Positions 51,306 through 59,950 of a stretch of DNA of 64,000 nucleotides are shown here, piece after piece. The notes beneath the pieces are model-generated. The model worked only from the letters and a program-made list of their open reading frames with translations. It did not search any database and was not told the DNA's origin. Every line of letters begins with the position of its first letter. The first letter of the stretch is position 1. The translations under genes were made by a program, and so were the position numbers. This DNA is from Chitinophagales bacterium (GTDB lineage Bacteria; Bacteroidota; Bacteroidia; Chitinophagales; Saprospiraceae), in assembly GCA_013298845.1 (NCBI GenBank), contig JAAFJN010000001.1:496001-560000 (forward strand), given 5' to 3'.

Positions 51306-51952
51306 CGGGAAATGGATTTTTCCCAAAGGCGCACCACCCAATAACCCACCAGTAAAAAAACGCCGTAAAATACCGTTACCCCGACCATGCGCGTGTGCAC
51401 CAGCGGGTTGGTAATCGTATTGGTAATATGGTTAAATAGTCCATCGGGGTTGGATACAATGTCCCAACTGTTGAACCGCAGGTAACGCCCCAAATAAATG
51501 CCATAGCCCGATAAAAAAGAGATTACCCACACCGATGCTTCGGCCCAACGGCGGCTCCAGAGGGTGGTAATGGCTTTGTGCATCTGTAACAACGCCGCGA
51601 AATAAAACAACAAACCGCTCAGGGCAATGGAGAACAACGCGAGGGTATCGTACCAAAGCGGCATTTCGGCGCGGGTGCGCAAATGGAATAAATCGGTGAT
51701 GATATAGGGCGAATTGGGTAAAAAAAGCACCGACAACAAAAGGCAGGCCACCGTTGCCGCCTTGCGTTTGCGCTCCGCCAGCCAGACCGCCAAATCGGCA
51801 CCCAAAAACGGCAAAATGGCCAAAAATAAGTTCCAGATAAAAAAGAAAAACCAACGGGTATCGCTGACTTCCATTCGGAACAATAGGACAAAAGTATTCC
51901 AAAAAACCAGCAGCATGGCCGCCTGGTAGCGGGTAGAGATGTTCAAAAGCAT
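51302..51952 (-). CDS. DUF1361 membrane protein
   Basis: A 216-residue integral membrane protein with about six spans and the family landmarks LPNSPYIITDLFHL, WYDTLALFSIALSGLL and GIYLGRYLRFNSWDI. The function of the family is not known. It ends inside the mscS stop region (4-base convergent overlap) and is separated from era by 45 bases. Confidence 0.88.
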   Translation of the reverse strand: MLLNISTRYQAAMLLVFWNTFVLLFRMEVSDTRWFFFFIWNLFLAILPFLGADLAVWLAERKRKAATVACLLLSVLFLPNSPYIITDLFHLRTRAEMPLWYDTLALFSIALSGLLFYFAALLQMHKAITTLWSRRWAEASVWVISFLSGYGIYLGRYLRFNSWDIVSNPDGLFNHITNTITNPLVHTRMVGVTVFYGVFLLVGYWVVRLWEKSISR

Positions 51953-51997
51953 TTAAAAAAATCTTTTGGATGGAGTGAATAGTACCCGCGAACGGAC

Positions 51998-52894
51998 TTA
52001 TTTATAACCAAAACGTTGCAGCGACATATCGCTGTCGCGCCAATTGTCGCGCACTTTTACGGTGGTTTCCAAAAAAACTTTGGTTTGCAAAAACGCCTCC
52101 AGATCGGCGCGGGCTTTTTCCCCCAATTTTTTAATGGCCGAGCCACCCTTTCCAATGATGATGGGTTTTTGGCTTTCGCGCATGACGTAAATCACCGCCG
52201 AAATCCGGGCTAATGGCACCCCCGCGTTGGTTTTGGTTTCCTGAAACGACTCGATGCCCACTTCGCAGGAATAGGGAATTTCGTCGCCGTAGAGGTGGAA
52301 TATTTTTTCGCGGATAATTTCACTGGCAAAAAAACGCTCCGGCCGGTCGGTTAACTGATCTTCGGGGTAAAAAGCCGGGGATTCGGGCAGGTAAGTTTTT
52401 ATTTTTTCGAGCAAATCGGTGGTACCTTCCGTTTTTAAGGCCGAAATCGCGATGGAATCGGTGAATTTGATGCGGTTGCGCCACCAGTTGCCCGCGTCAT
52501 CAATGCGTTGTACATTCACTAAGTCGGTTTTATTCAGTACCAAAATTAGCGGTGCTTCTACCTTTTTAAGTACGTCCAAAACGGGATTATCTGAGTCCAG
52601 GTCATCCTTCAGGTCGGCTACGTACAGCATAACATCGGCATCGTCCACGGTGCCTTCCACGAACCGGTTCATGGCTTCGTGCATTTTATACGACGGTTTT
52701 TTGACGTATCCCGGCGTGTCGGAAAACACAATTTGGAAATCTTCACCGGTCAAAATACCAATCAAACGGTGTCGCGTTGTTTGGGGTTTATGGCTGATAA
52801 TACTCATGCGCTCGCCCACCAGCGCGTTCATCAGCGTGGATTTACCCACGTTGGGCTTGCCTATAATGTTTACAAAACCGGATTTAAATGTCAT
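51998..52894 (-). CDS. era: GTPase Era
   Basis: Era is an essential GTPase of 30S ribosome assembly that binds the 3' end of 16S rRNA. The 298-residue protein has G1 GKPNVGKST, G3 DTPGY, G4 NKTD, and a C-terminal KH domain with the IIGKGGSAIKKLG loop. A TACCTTTG element lies 10 bases before the start, so the leader is short, and element E begins right behind that promoter. Confidence 0.97.
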   Translation of the reverse strand: MTFKSGFVNIIGKPNVGKSTLMNALVGERMSIISHKPQTTRHRLIGILTGEDFQIVFSDTPGYVKKPSYKMHEAMNRFVEGTVDDADVMLYVADLKDDLDSDNPVLDVLKKVEAPLILVLNKTDLVNVQRIDDAGNWWRNRIKFTDSIAISALKTEGTTDLLEKIKTYLPESPAFYPEDQLTDRPERFFASEIIREKIFHLYGDEIPYSCEVGIESFQETKTNAGVPLARISAVIYVMRESQKPIIIGKGGSAIKKLGEKARADLEAFLQTKVFLETTVKVRDNWRDSDMSLQRFGYK

Positions 52895-52904
52895 AATTTA
52901 AGCC

Positions 52905-52912
52905 CAAAGGTA
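52905..52912 (-). promoter_or_regulatory. -7 promoter element TACCTTTG before era
   Basis: On the minus strand TACCTTTG lies 10 bases before the era ATG; the region expected to hold the -33 element is already heptad repeat. Confidence 0.5.
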
Positions 52913-52913
52913 C

Positions 52914-52953
52914 AGAGAGAAGAGTGATGAGAGATAAGAGATAAGAGATAAGT
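52914..52953. repeat. Heptad repeat, left arm of element E
   Basis: Units agagaga, agagtga, tgagaga and taagaga in 7-bp phase stand just upstream of era. The complementary arm begins at 53008. Confidence 0.9.
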
Positions 52954-53007
52954 TTTCACAAACAATAACTCGTCGCTCTATGCCAACGCTTTTCGGGCAT
53001 GTCCACA

Positions 53008-53103
53008 CACTCTTCACTCCATACTCTTCACTTTTCACTCTTCACTTTTCACTCTTCACTTTTCACTCTTCACTTTTCACTCTTCTCTATACACTCTCCT
53101 CTC
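53008..53103. repeat. Heptad repeat, right arm of element E
   Basis: About thirteen units of cactctt/cactttt in unbroken phase run into the end of the RND pump gene and supply its last codons. The 54-base spacer holds a GTTGgcaTAGAGCG-like block on the minus strand that may be a decayed form of the element C core. Confidence 0.92.
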
Positions 53104-56100
53104 GTTTGAGTTTACGCTTGGCGATCATGAGGTACATCACCGGGATCACCAACAGCGTCAGGAACAACGAAAATGCCATGCCACCCGTGATCACCATACC
53201 CAGCGGCACACGGCTTCTACCGGCGCTACCCAAGGCCAACGCGATGGGCAATGCCCCCAAAATGGTGGCCAATGAAGTCATCAAAATGGGGCGGAAACGT
53301 TGTGTAGAGGCTTCCAGTACCGCCTGAAATTTTGATAAACCCTGTTCGCGTTTTTGGTTGGCAAATTCTACAATCAAAATCCCGTTTTTGGTGACCAGAC
53401 CAATCAACATAATCATCCCGATTTGAGAAAAAATATTGATGGTTTGTCCGCTCAAGGTGAGCGCCAAAAACGCCCCTGCAATGGCCAATGGAACCGTAAA
53501 AAGAATAATCAAAGGGTCAATAAAACTTTCAAACTGCGCCGCCAAAATCAGATATACCAGCAATAATGCCAAAATAAAGGCAAACATGGTGTTGCCCGAA
53601 CTCTCTTTAAAGTCACGCGAAGCACCGCTCAGATCGGTTTGGAAAGTTTCATCCAACAAGTTTTTTCCAATCTCTTCCATCGCTTCAATGCCTTCGCCAA
53701 GGGTACGCCCCTGCGCCAGCGATGCCTGAAACGTGGCCGCTTTAAAACGGTTATAATGGTACAACGTGGGCGGGTTACTGCTTTCTTCCAGGTGTACCAC
53801 GTTGTCTAATTGAATCATTTCGCCCCGGCTGTTGCGCACGTACAACGCACTGAGGTCGAGTGGCTCATCGCGGTCGTTGCGGTCCAATTGCCCAATCACC
53901 TGGTACTGTTTGCCATCCATGTTAAAATAACCAAACCGGCGACCGCTGAGGGCCAATTGTAAGGTTTGTGAAATATCGGCGGCGGTGAGGCCCAGTGCAT
54001 TGGCTTTGTCGCGGTCAATGCGAATATTGACCTCCGGTTTGTTAAATTTGAGGTTAACGTCCACGTTGGCAAAAACGCCCGTTTTGCGCGCTTCATCCAA
54101 AAATTTAGGCACCACTTCGGCAATTTTGGCAAAAGAAAAATTTTGAATGACAAACTGCACGGGCAATTGGTTACCACTGGCCAAACTGGTCGTAATCGTC
54201 TGTTCTTGGTTGGGGAATGCGCGTACTTCGGGGAATTTCTTTACCAATTTTGATATTTGGTCGTAAATCTCCATTTGGCTGCGTTTGCGTAGATCCGGGT
54301 CGGGCAACAACGTACTGATAAAACCATTGTTCGACGCGCTGGGACCGGCAAAACCGGGGGCCGTGATCCCGAAAATCATACTGGCATCGGGGATAGAGTC
54401 GAGGAAAGTTTGGGTCATGTTGTAAATGATACTTTCCATTTTGTCAAAATCCGTGCCTTCGGGAGCGCTCAGGTTAGTCCGTACAATACTGCGGTCTTCG
54501 AGCGGTGCCAATTCCGTTTTGAGGTCTTGGGGCAGGTACCAAATCATGCCGCCGCAAGCCGCCACAATGAGTACCGAAATCCATTTGTGGCGCAGGAACC
54601 AGTTGAGTACATTTCCGTATCCTTTTTCCATGCCCACAAAAAACGGTTCCGTTTTGCGGTAAAACCAACCCTCGCGGTGGTCTTTTCCGGAGAGATAAAT
54701 ATTGAGTACGGGTGTCAACGTCAGCGATACAAACGCCGATATTAACACCGCCGAAGCCACTACGATACCAAATTCGCGGAACAAACGCCCGGTAAAACCT
54801 TCGAGGAAAATAACCGGCAAAAACACCACCGCCAACGTAATAGACGTGGAAAGTACCGCAAAAAAGATCTCTTCAATGCCTTCCCGAACGGCCTGGTACT
54901 TGTTGCGCCCCTCTTCTATTTTTCGGAAAATATTTTCGGTGACCACAATGCCATCATCCACCACCAAACCCGTTGCCAATACAATACCGAGCAACGTAAG
55001 TACATTGATGGAAAAATCAAACAGGTACATGACAAAAAAGGTACCGATAAGCGACACCGGAATATCCACCAGCGGGCGTAGGGCGACTACCCAGTTGCGG
55101 AAAAACAAATAAATAATCAGTACCACGAGGCCAACGGAAATCAGGAGGGTTTCTTCTACCTCCGCCACGGCGCGTTTCACAAATTTGGAGCGGTCAAGAC
55201 CCACGTCAATGATAATATCTTCGGGGAGATCTTTCCTGATTTCATCCAACCGGCGGTAAAACTCGTCGGCAATTTCGATTTGGTTGGCACCCGGCTGCGG
55301 CAAAACCGTCAGGGAAAGGCCATATACATTGTTCCGGCGCGCCGAGGTTTCTTCAATTTCGGGGCCTAATACGGCTTGTCCTACGTCTTTAAACCGAATA
55401 GCACCGCCATTGGGCAATGGTTTGATAATGAGGTTGTTAAACTCCTCTTCGGTGGTGAGTTTAGCGGTTGTTTTGATGGTTAGTTCGGTAACGTCGCCGC
55501 GCACTTTACCGCTGGGGAGTTCAATATTTTCCCGTTGGAGGGCATTGAACACATCCTGCACGGTCAGGTTGCGGGCCGTCAGCAATTTGGGGTCCATCCA
55601 AAGGCGCATGGCCGGGCGTTTGAGACCAAAAATAGAGACCTGGCTCACGCCCGGAATGGTTTGGAGGCGTTCTTGCAGCACATCTTCGGCGTAGCGGCTC
55701 AGTTCCATGATATTCCGCTTGCTACTGTTGATGGGCATAAAAATAATCGGGCTGCCGTCGGCGTCCGATTTATTCACCACCGGCGGTCCGTCAATGTCCT
55801 GCGGGAGGTTGCGTACGGTTTGGCTCACCTTGTCGCGCACGTCGTTGGTGGCCTTTTCGAGGTCTTCTCCCAGTTCAAATTCGATGGTGATATTGGAACT
55901 TCCGGTGGAGGAAGACGAAGATATATTGCGAATACCCTGGATGCCGTTGATGGCTTTTTCCAGCGGTTCCGTCACCTGAGATTCGATAATTTCCGGGCTG
56001 GCGCCGGTGTACGAACAGCGTACATTTACCGTTGGTGGATCAATCGCAGGGTATTCGCGGGTACCCAGAAAACTATAGCCCAAGGCCCCGAAAAGCATAA

Positions 56101-56161
56101 TCAAAATGCTCATAACGATGGCCAGAACGGGGCGCTTGATGGCTAATTCTGAAAAATTCAT
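53087..56161 (-). CDS. RND-family efflux transporter, AcrB/HAE1-like
   Basis: A 1024-residue inner membrane proton/drug antiporter with twelve spans and two large periplasmic loops. Landmarks: N-terminal ELAIKRPVLAIVMSILIMLFG, the proton-relay Asp region in GLVVDDGIVVTENIFR, and the second-half GLVTKNGILIVEFAN. It is a MdtB/MexF-like multidrug or metabolite pump that needs an adaptor and an outer membrane channel; neither is adjacent. A coiled-coil secreted protein gene lies 9 bases upstream, in the same operon. The C-terminal end (KREESV and stop) is encoded by heptad repeat DNA. Confidence 0.94.
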   Translation of the reverse strand: MNFSELAIKRPVLAIVMSILIMLFGALGYSFLGTREYPAIDPPTVNVRCSYTGASPEIIESQVTEPLEKAINGIQGIRNISSSSSTGSSNITIEFELGEDLEKATNDVRDKVSQTVRNLPQDIDGPPVVNKSDADGSPIIFMPINSSKRNIMELSRYAEDVLQERLQTIPGVSQVSIFGLKRPAMRLWMDPKLLTARNLTVQDVFNALQRENIELPSGKVRGDVTELTIKTTAKLTTEEEFNNLIIKPLPNGGAIRFKDVGQAVLGPEIEETSARRNNVYGLSLTVLPQPGANQIEIADEFYRRLDEIRKDLPEDIIIDVGLDRSKFVKRAVAEVEETLLISVGLVVLIIYLFFRNWVVALRPLVDIPVSLIGTFFVMYLFDFSINVLTLLGIVLATGLVVDDGIVVTENIFRKIEEGRNKYQAVREGIEEIFFAVLSTSITLAVVFLPVIFLEGFTGRLFREFGIVVASAVLISAFVSLTLTPVLNIYLSGKDHREGWFYRKTEPFFVGMEKGYGNVLNWFLRHKWISVLIVAACGGMIWYLPQDLKTELAPLEDRSIVRTNLSAPEGTDFDKMESIIYNMTQTFLDSIPDASMIFGITAPGFAGPSASNNGFISTLLPDPDLRKRSQMEIYDQISKLVKKFPEVRAFPNQEQTITTSLASGNQLPVQFVIQNFSFAKIAEVVPKFLDEARKTGVFANVDVNLKFNKPEVNIRIDRDKANALGLTAADISQTLQLALSGRRFGYFNMDGKQYQVIGQLDRNDRDEPLDLSALYVRNSRGEMIQLDNVVHLEESSNPPTLYHYNRFKAATFQASLAQGRTLGEGIEAMEEIGKNLLDETFQTDLSGASRDFKESSGNTMFAFILALLLVYLILAAQFESFIDPLIILFTVPLAIAGAFLALTLSGQTINIFSQIGMIMLIGLVTKNGILIVEFANQKREQGLSKFQAVLEASTQRFRPILMTSLATILGALPIALALGSAGRSRVPLGMVITGGMAFSLFLTLLVIPVMYLMIAKRKLKREESV

Positions 56162-56170
56162 GTGTTTGTA

Positions 56171-56860
56171 TTAGTTCTTCTCGTTGCCTACGTTTTGCAA
56201 CCGAATGCGTATTTCTTCAATCATGCGGCGTTGCGCTTCCTGGTCGGCCACGTTGCTGTTTTGGTCTTGCTCGTTCTTTTTAATGTCCTCTTCCGCTTTT
56301 TTAATTTTGGCGTTGTATTCCTCAATGTCTTTGTGGAAATTATCGTTTTCTTTTTCCAATTTGCGTTTGGCGTTTTCGAGATCTTTCATTTTTTTCTCGG
56401 CATCCTTTAATTCGCGGGCAACCACTTCGCGGCGAACTTCGATGTAAAAATCGGTGAGTGCGCTCACTACTTCATCGGCCGATTGCCCGTGTTCGCGGCG
56501 ATTGAGAAACGAAGAGCCTAAATCAAACCAAACGTTGAGTGCGGCATCATTTTTGTTTATTTCTTCTACGGTCGAACGAAGCGTGTATTCGTTAGGGCTT
56601 ACACTGCCACTTAATTTGGCGGCAAACCATTCGCCCGACTTTTTATCTTTTTTCAGTTTAGCGCTGAAACGGTCTTTGGCAAATTTTTTCCACATGTCGG
56701 CAACAAGATTGTCGTCGGCACCGCGAAATTCCACGCGAAAACATGGCCGCGTGCCAAAAGACATGGTTTTATCCATTTCCCGAACGGGACTTGTTTGAGC
56801 AATTGCCTGAAAACAAAGCATTAGGGCAGCAAAGAAAATAGTAAGTTTTTGATGGATCAT
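56171..56860 (-). CDS. Secreted coiled-coil protein of unknown function
   Basis: The 229-residue product has a signal peptide (MIHQKLTIFFAALMLCFQAIAQ), a small beta-rich domain (about 30-140) and a long charged coiled coil (about 150-228, with alternating Lys/Glu). No family was recognised. It is the first gene of the operon with the RND pump (9-base gap), in the place where a periplasmic adaptor might be expected, but it lacks the lipoyl-hairpin-barrel layout of adaptors. The ATG at 56860 is set by the signal peptide. Confidence 0.72.
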   Translation of the reverse strand: MIHQKLTIFFAALMLCFQAIAQTSPVREMDKTMSFGTRPCFRVEFRGADDNLVADMWKKFAKDRFSAKLKKDKKSGEWFAAKLSGSVSPNEYTLRSTVEEINKNDAALNVWFDLGSSFLNRREHGQSADEVVSALTDFYIEVRREVVARELKDAEKKMKDLENAKRKLEKENDNFHKDIEEYNAKIKKAEEDIKKNEQDQNSNVADQEAQRRMIEEIRIRLQNVGNEKN

Positions 56861-57010
56861 GGTATTGAATTGTGTTTTTGATGTTATAAAAGGAGTATGC
56901 GCTAAAATTGTTTTTGCAAATGCGAACAAAGTTGGTGTAACTCTTTCGTTATTTGCACTTCCAAAAATACGTTTTTTTAATTTTTCTTCATTCTTTTAAT
57001 AAATACTTAC

Positions 57011-58186
57011 ATGGCCAAAATCCTGATTGTGGATGACGAACTGCCCATCCGCCGCACATTAAGAGACATTCTTGAGTTTGAACAGTACGACGTAGACGAA
57101 GCATCCGATGGACTGGAATGCATCGCGAAGGTACAAAAAGAAAAGTACGACGTCGTTATTATGGATATTAAAATGCCAAAAATGGATGGCATCGAGGCTT
57201 TAGAGCGTCTGCAAATCCTTGCCCCCGAATTACCGGTGGTGATGGTAAGCGGCCACGGTAATATCGAAACCGCCGTGGATGCCGTTAAAAAAGGAGCCTT
57301 CGACTATATCTCCAAACCGCCGGATCTCAACCGGATGCTGATTACCATTCGCAACGCAATGGACAAATCGGAATTGGTAACCACCACGCAAAAACTGCAA
57401 AAACAGGTGCGCGGAGGGAACAAAGGCGTGAATATTATTGGCGAAAGTGCGCCCATCGTGGAAATTAAACGGATGCTCGATAAAGTGGCACCCACCGATA
57501 GCCGCGTCCTGATTACCGGCCCCAACGGGAGTGGTAAAGAATTGGTAGCCCGCTGGATTCACGAAAAAAGCAACCGCATCAACGGCCCCATCGTGGAAGT
57601 GAACTGCGCCGCTATTCCGTCAGAATTGATTGAAAGTGAACTTTTTGGCCATAAAAAAGGCTCGTTCACCGGGGCAGTTGCCGATAAACCCGGCAAATTT
57701 GAACAGGCCGAAGGAGGTACACTTTTCCTCGACGAAATTGGGGATATGAGCCTCGACGCACAAGCCAAAGTGCTCCGCGCCTTGCAAGAGAAAAAAATCA
57801 CCCGCGTGGGCGATTCCAAAGAAATTAAAGTGGATGTGCGGGTTTTGGCTGCTACCAACAAAGATTTGCGGGAAGAAATTGCCAACGGCCGTTTCCGCGA
57901 AGACCTTTATCACCGCCTCGCCGTTATTGTGGTGCGGGTTCCTTCGCTCAACGAACGCCGCGAAGATATTCCGCTGTTGCTGGAACATTTTAACCGCCGT
58001 ACCGCCGAAGAATACGGCCACGCCCCCAAAACATTTGCCCCCGAGGCCATTAAAGCCTTGCAGGATTACAACTGGACCGGTAATATCCGCGAATTGGCCA
58101 ACGTTGTCGAACGCCTTTTTATCCTCTGTGACCAAAAAGTCACCCACGACGACGTCATGTTATACGTTTACCCCAACCGAGGATAG
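57011..58186 (+). CDS. Sigma-54-dependent response regulator without DNA-binding helix-turn-helix
   Basis: The 391-residue protein has a receiver domain (1-120; phosphorylated Asp in VVIMDIKMPKMDG) and an AAA+ sigma-54 activation domain (about 140-385) with Walker A GPNGSGKE, the loop ELFGHKKGSFTGA, and Walker B GGTLFLDEIGDM. The usual Fis-type DNA-binding end is absent; the protein stops just after the AAA+ lid (VERLFILCDQKVTHDDVMLY). Bacteroidota have a conserved group of this form, so this is not a repeat-caused truncation, although repeats begin immediately after the stop. It must act from solution or through partners. Confidence 0.92.
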   Translation: MAKILIVDDELPIRRTLRDILEFEQYDVDEASDGLECIAKVQKEKYDVVIMDIKMPKMDGIEALERLQILAPELPVVMVSGHGNIETAVDAVKKGAFDYISKPPDLNRMLITIRNAMDKSELVTTTQKLQKQVRGGNKGVNIIGESAPIVEIKRMLDKVAPTDSRVLITGPNGSGKELVARWIHEKSNRINGPIVEVNCAAIPSELIESELFGHKKGSFTGAVADKPGKFEQAEGGTLFLDEIGDMSLDAQAKVLRALQEKKITRVGDSKEIKVDVRVLAATNKDLREEIANGRFREDLYHRLAVIVVRVPSLNERREDIPLLLEHFNRRTAEEYGHAPKTFAPEAIKALQDYNWTGNIRELANVVERLFILCDQKVTHDDVMLYVYPNRG

Positions 58187-58296
58187 AAGAGTGAATAGTG
58201 AAGAGTGAAAAACGAATAGTGAAGAGTGAAGAGTGAAAAACGAATAGTGAAGAGTGAATAGTGAAAAACGAATAGTGAAGAGTGAATAGATAAAAG
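58187..58296. repeat. Heptad repeat, left arm of element F
   Basis: Sixteen units in unbroken 7-bp phase. The units gaatagt, gaagagt and gaaaaac recur in a higher-order order of four to five units. The array begins one base after the stop of the sigma-54 regulator. Confidence 0.95.
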
Positions 58297-58374
58297 AGCC
58301 TATGGTGTTGAAAATGAACACTATACACGCAAAGGTTTTTCAATTCACCAGTAAAAAACACTCTACGACGGGCA
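58297..58374. repeat. Conserved core of heptad element F
   Basis: A non-repetitive spacer that matches the core of element C in reverse orientation: CCTATGGTGttgAAAAT (58299-58315), TTTTTCA, GTAAAA and AACACTCTACGACGGG (58357-58372). Confidence 0.8.
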
Positions 58375-58416
58375 ACTCTTCACTCTTCACTCTTCACTAT
58401 TCACTATTCACTTACT
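58375..58416. repeat. Heptad repeat, right arm of element F
   Basis: Three actcttc units, two actattc and one acttact, running into the end of the haloperoxidase-like gene, whose TAA is at 58412-58414. Confidence 0.92.
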
Positions 58417-59944
58417 CGCTTCCGTCGTTTTTGCCGCGTTCTACGGCGAAATTACCCACCTTTTTGCCCGAATCCAGGCCCGCTTCGCAGTCAATACGGA
58501 AGTGAATACAACCGTAAATGCGCGACTCAGAGGCTTCTTTTGCCATGGCTGTTAGTTCAGAGGCATTAGAGGGGAACAAATAAGCCAGTACTTCCGCTGC
58601 TGCTGCCGAAAATGTGGAGTGCCCCGAAGTATATCCCGGGAAATTAGGAATCCCCGTTGATGTTTTAATATCGCGATCTACCGTCGTTGGGCGCTGGGTA
58701 AGGTAATAATACTTGGTATGCCAGCACAAAATACCGGCGTCCTGAACGGCAGTACTCATGAGTGCCATGGCGCGTGCTGCGCGAATTTCGTTCCATTTAT
58801 TGTCCAAAATCAATTCAGCGGCTTTGCGGTTCCAGTGGCCGGGAGGTGTATAAGAACCCGCTCCGTCGGCCCAATAAGTCGCAATGCGGAATTGCTCGTT
58901 GGTGCGATTTTTGGCAATATCCTGCATCTCCTGGTAGTCTTTTTCAAACTCAGGGGTGCCGGGCAAATAAGGAGCCGCCGGGCGCAAGGCTATTTTTTGG
59001 TCATCGGTGAAATTCCAGGGCTTCACATTGCCAAAAAATGGCAGCATCGGTGGGCGGGCCGGAATATCAACACTTTCCCATTGGGCCGTAAAGCCACGGG
59101 CCGTTGCGTCGGCTTTCAGCAATGGGTAATCGGCTTGTTTGTTGGCCGCGCCCATGCGGTCGGTTTTCGCGTAAGCAATAATACGTTTAGCCACGGCTGC
59201 GCCCAAAGAATCACCGGCATCAATATCACTTTGTACATTCATACCGCCCCAAAGACGGCTGTTTTTGTGCTCGGTAGAACGCTCGTCGAGCAATGCAACC
59301 TCACCGGGAAATAAGAACTTGAGTACCTCGCGCGACGCAGCGGCCACTACCGCATCTTCCGATGGGTACGAAGGCAGGTCGTTGGTGGGCAAAAGCGGCG
59401 TAATGCCCGAATCGTTTTTGTACGGCGCGAGGCGGTTGTATTCAAACTTGGCTTTCCAGGCCGTTACCAAAGCGTCGTATTGGGCCACGGCCAACAACGC
59501 AAAAGCGCGGGAGGCATACGGCGGGTTAGCAAATGGAAAACGCGGGTAAGCGGTTGGGTTGTTCGCGTCTGGTAACGGATACGTACCATCAGCGTTGTAG
59601 TTGGGTGGAACGTTGTAATTGGCGGCCAGTTCGCGCGCAATTTCGTGCCAGCGCAAAGTGCCATTGCTGCCCCAAAACTGCACCGCTTCTTTGTCGCTTT
59701 CCGTCGCGTTGCTCATAACGGTTTTTAACTGTTCCAATTCCGTTTTGTACGCATCTGATGCAACGGCATTGGGAGCAGGTACCGGGATTTCGGAACCATC
59801 CGCGAGGATATAGGTTTTCCAGGTGCCGCCGTTTTCGTCCAGTTTGGTCTCGGCGTAAGGCGCGATCGTGGGGTTTTCGGGTGTTTTGTTGCAGGCTGTG
59901 GCAACAAATAAGGTAATGAGTATGTATAAAGGTATTTGTTTCAT
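58412..59944 (-). CDS. Vanadium haloperoxidase/PAP2-type phosphatase lipoprotein
   Basis: The 510-residue precursor has a lipoprotein signal (Cys18 in VATAC) and a PAP2/vanadium-haloperoxidase domain in the C-terminal half, with the three motifs K...RP (KYYYLTQRP), the SGH motif in GYTSGHSTFS, and SRIYGCIHFRIDCEAG carrying the second histidine. It is therefore a phosphatase or haloperoxidase of this fold facing the periplasm or surface; vanadate use cannot be read from sequence. A beta-barrel gene is upstream by 6 bases. The C-terminal end and stop lie in repeat DNA. Confidence 0.88.
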   Translation of the reverse strand: MKQIPLYILITLFVATACNKTPENPTIAPYAETKLDENGGTWKTYILADGSEIPVPAPNAVASDAYKTELEQLKTVMSNATESDKEAVQFWGSNGTLRWHEIARELAANYNVPPNYNADGTYPLPDANNPTAYPRFPFANPPYASRAFALLAVAQYDALVTAWKAKFEYNRLAPYKNDSGITPLLPTNDLPSYPSEDAVVAAASREVLKFLFPGEVALLDERSTEHKNSRLWGGMNVQSDIDAGDSLGAAVAKRIIAYAKTDRMGAANKQADYPLLKADATARGFTAQWESVDIPARPPMLPFFGNVKPWNFTDDQKIALRPAAPYLPGTPEFEKDYQEMQDIAKNRTNEQFRIATYWADGAGSYTPPGHWNRKAAELILDNKWNEIRAARAMALMSTAVQDAGILCWHTKYYYLTQRPTTVDRDIKTSTGIPNFPGYTSGHSTFSAAAAEVLAYLFPSNASELTAMAKEASESRIYGCIHFRIDCEAGLDSGKKVGNFAVERGKNDGSE

Positions 59945-59950
59945 AAAAAA

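Noticed and set aside
57011-58186. Truncation of the sigma-54 regulator by the adjacent repeat
   Set aside because: Known Bacteroidota relatives end at the same place after the AAA+ lid and also lack the helix-turn-helix.
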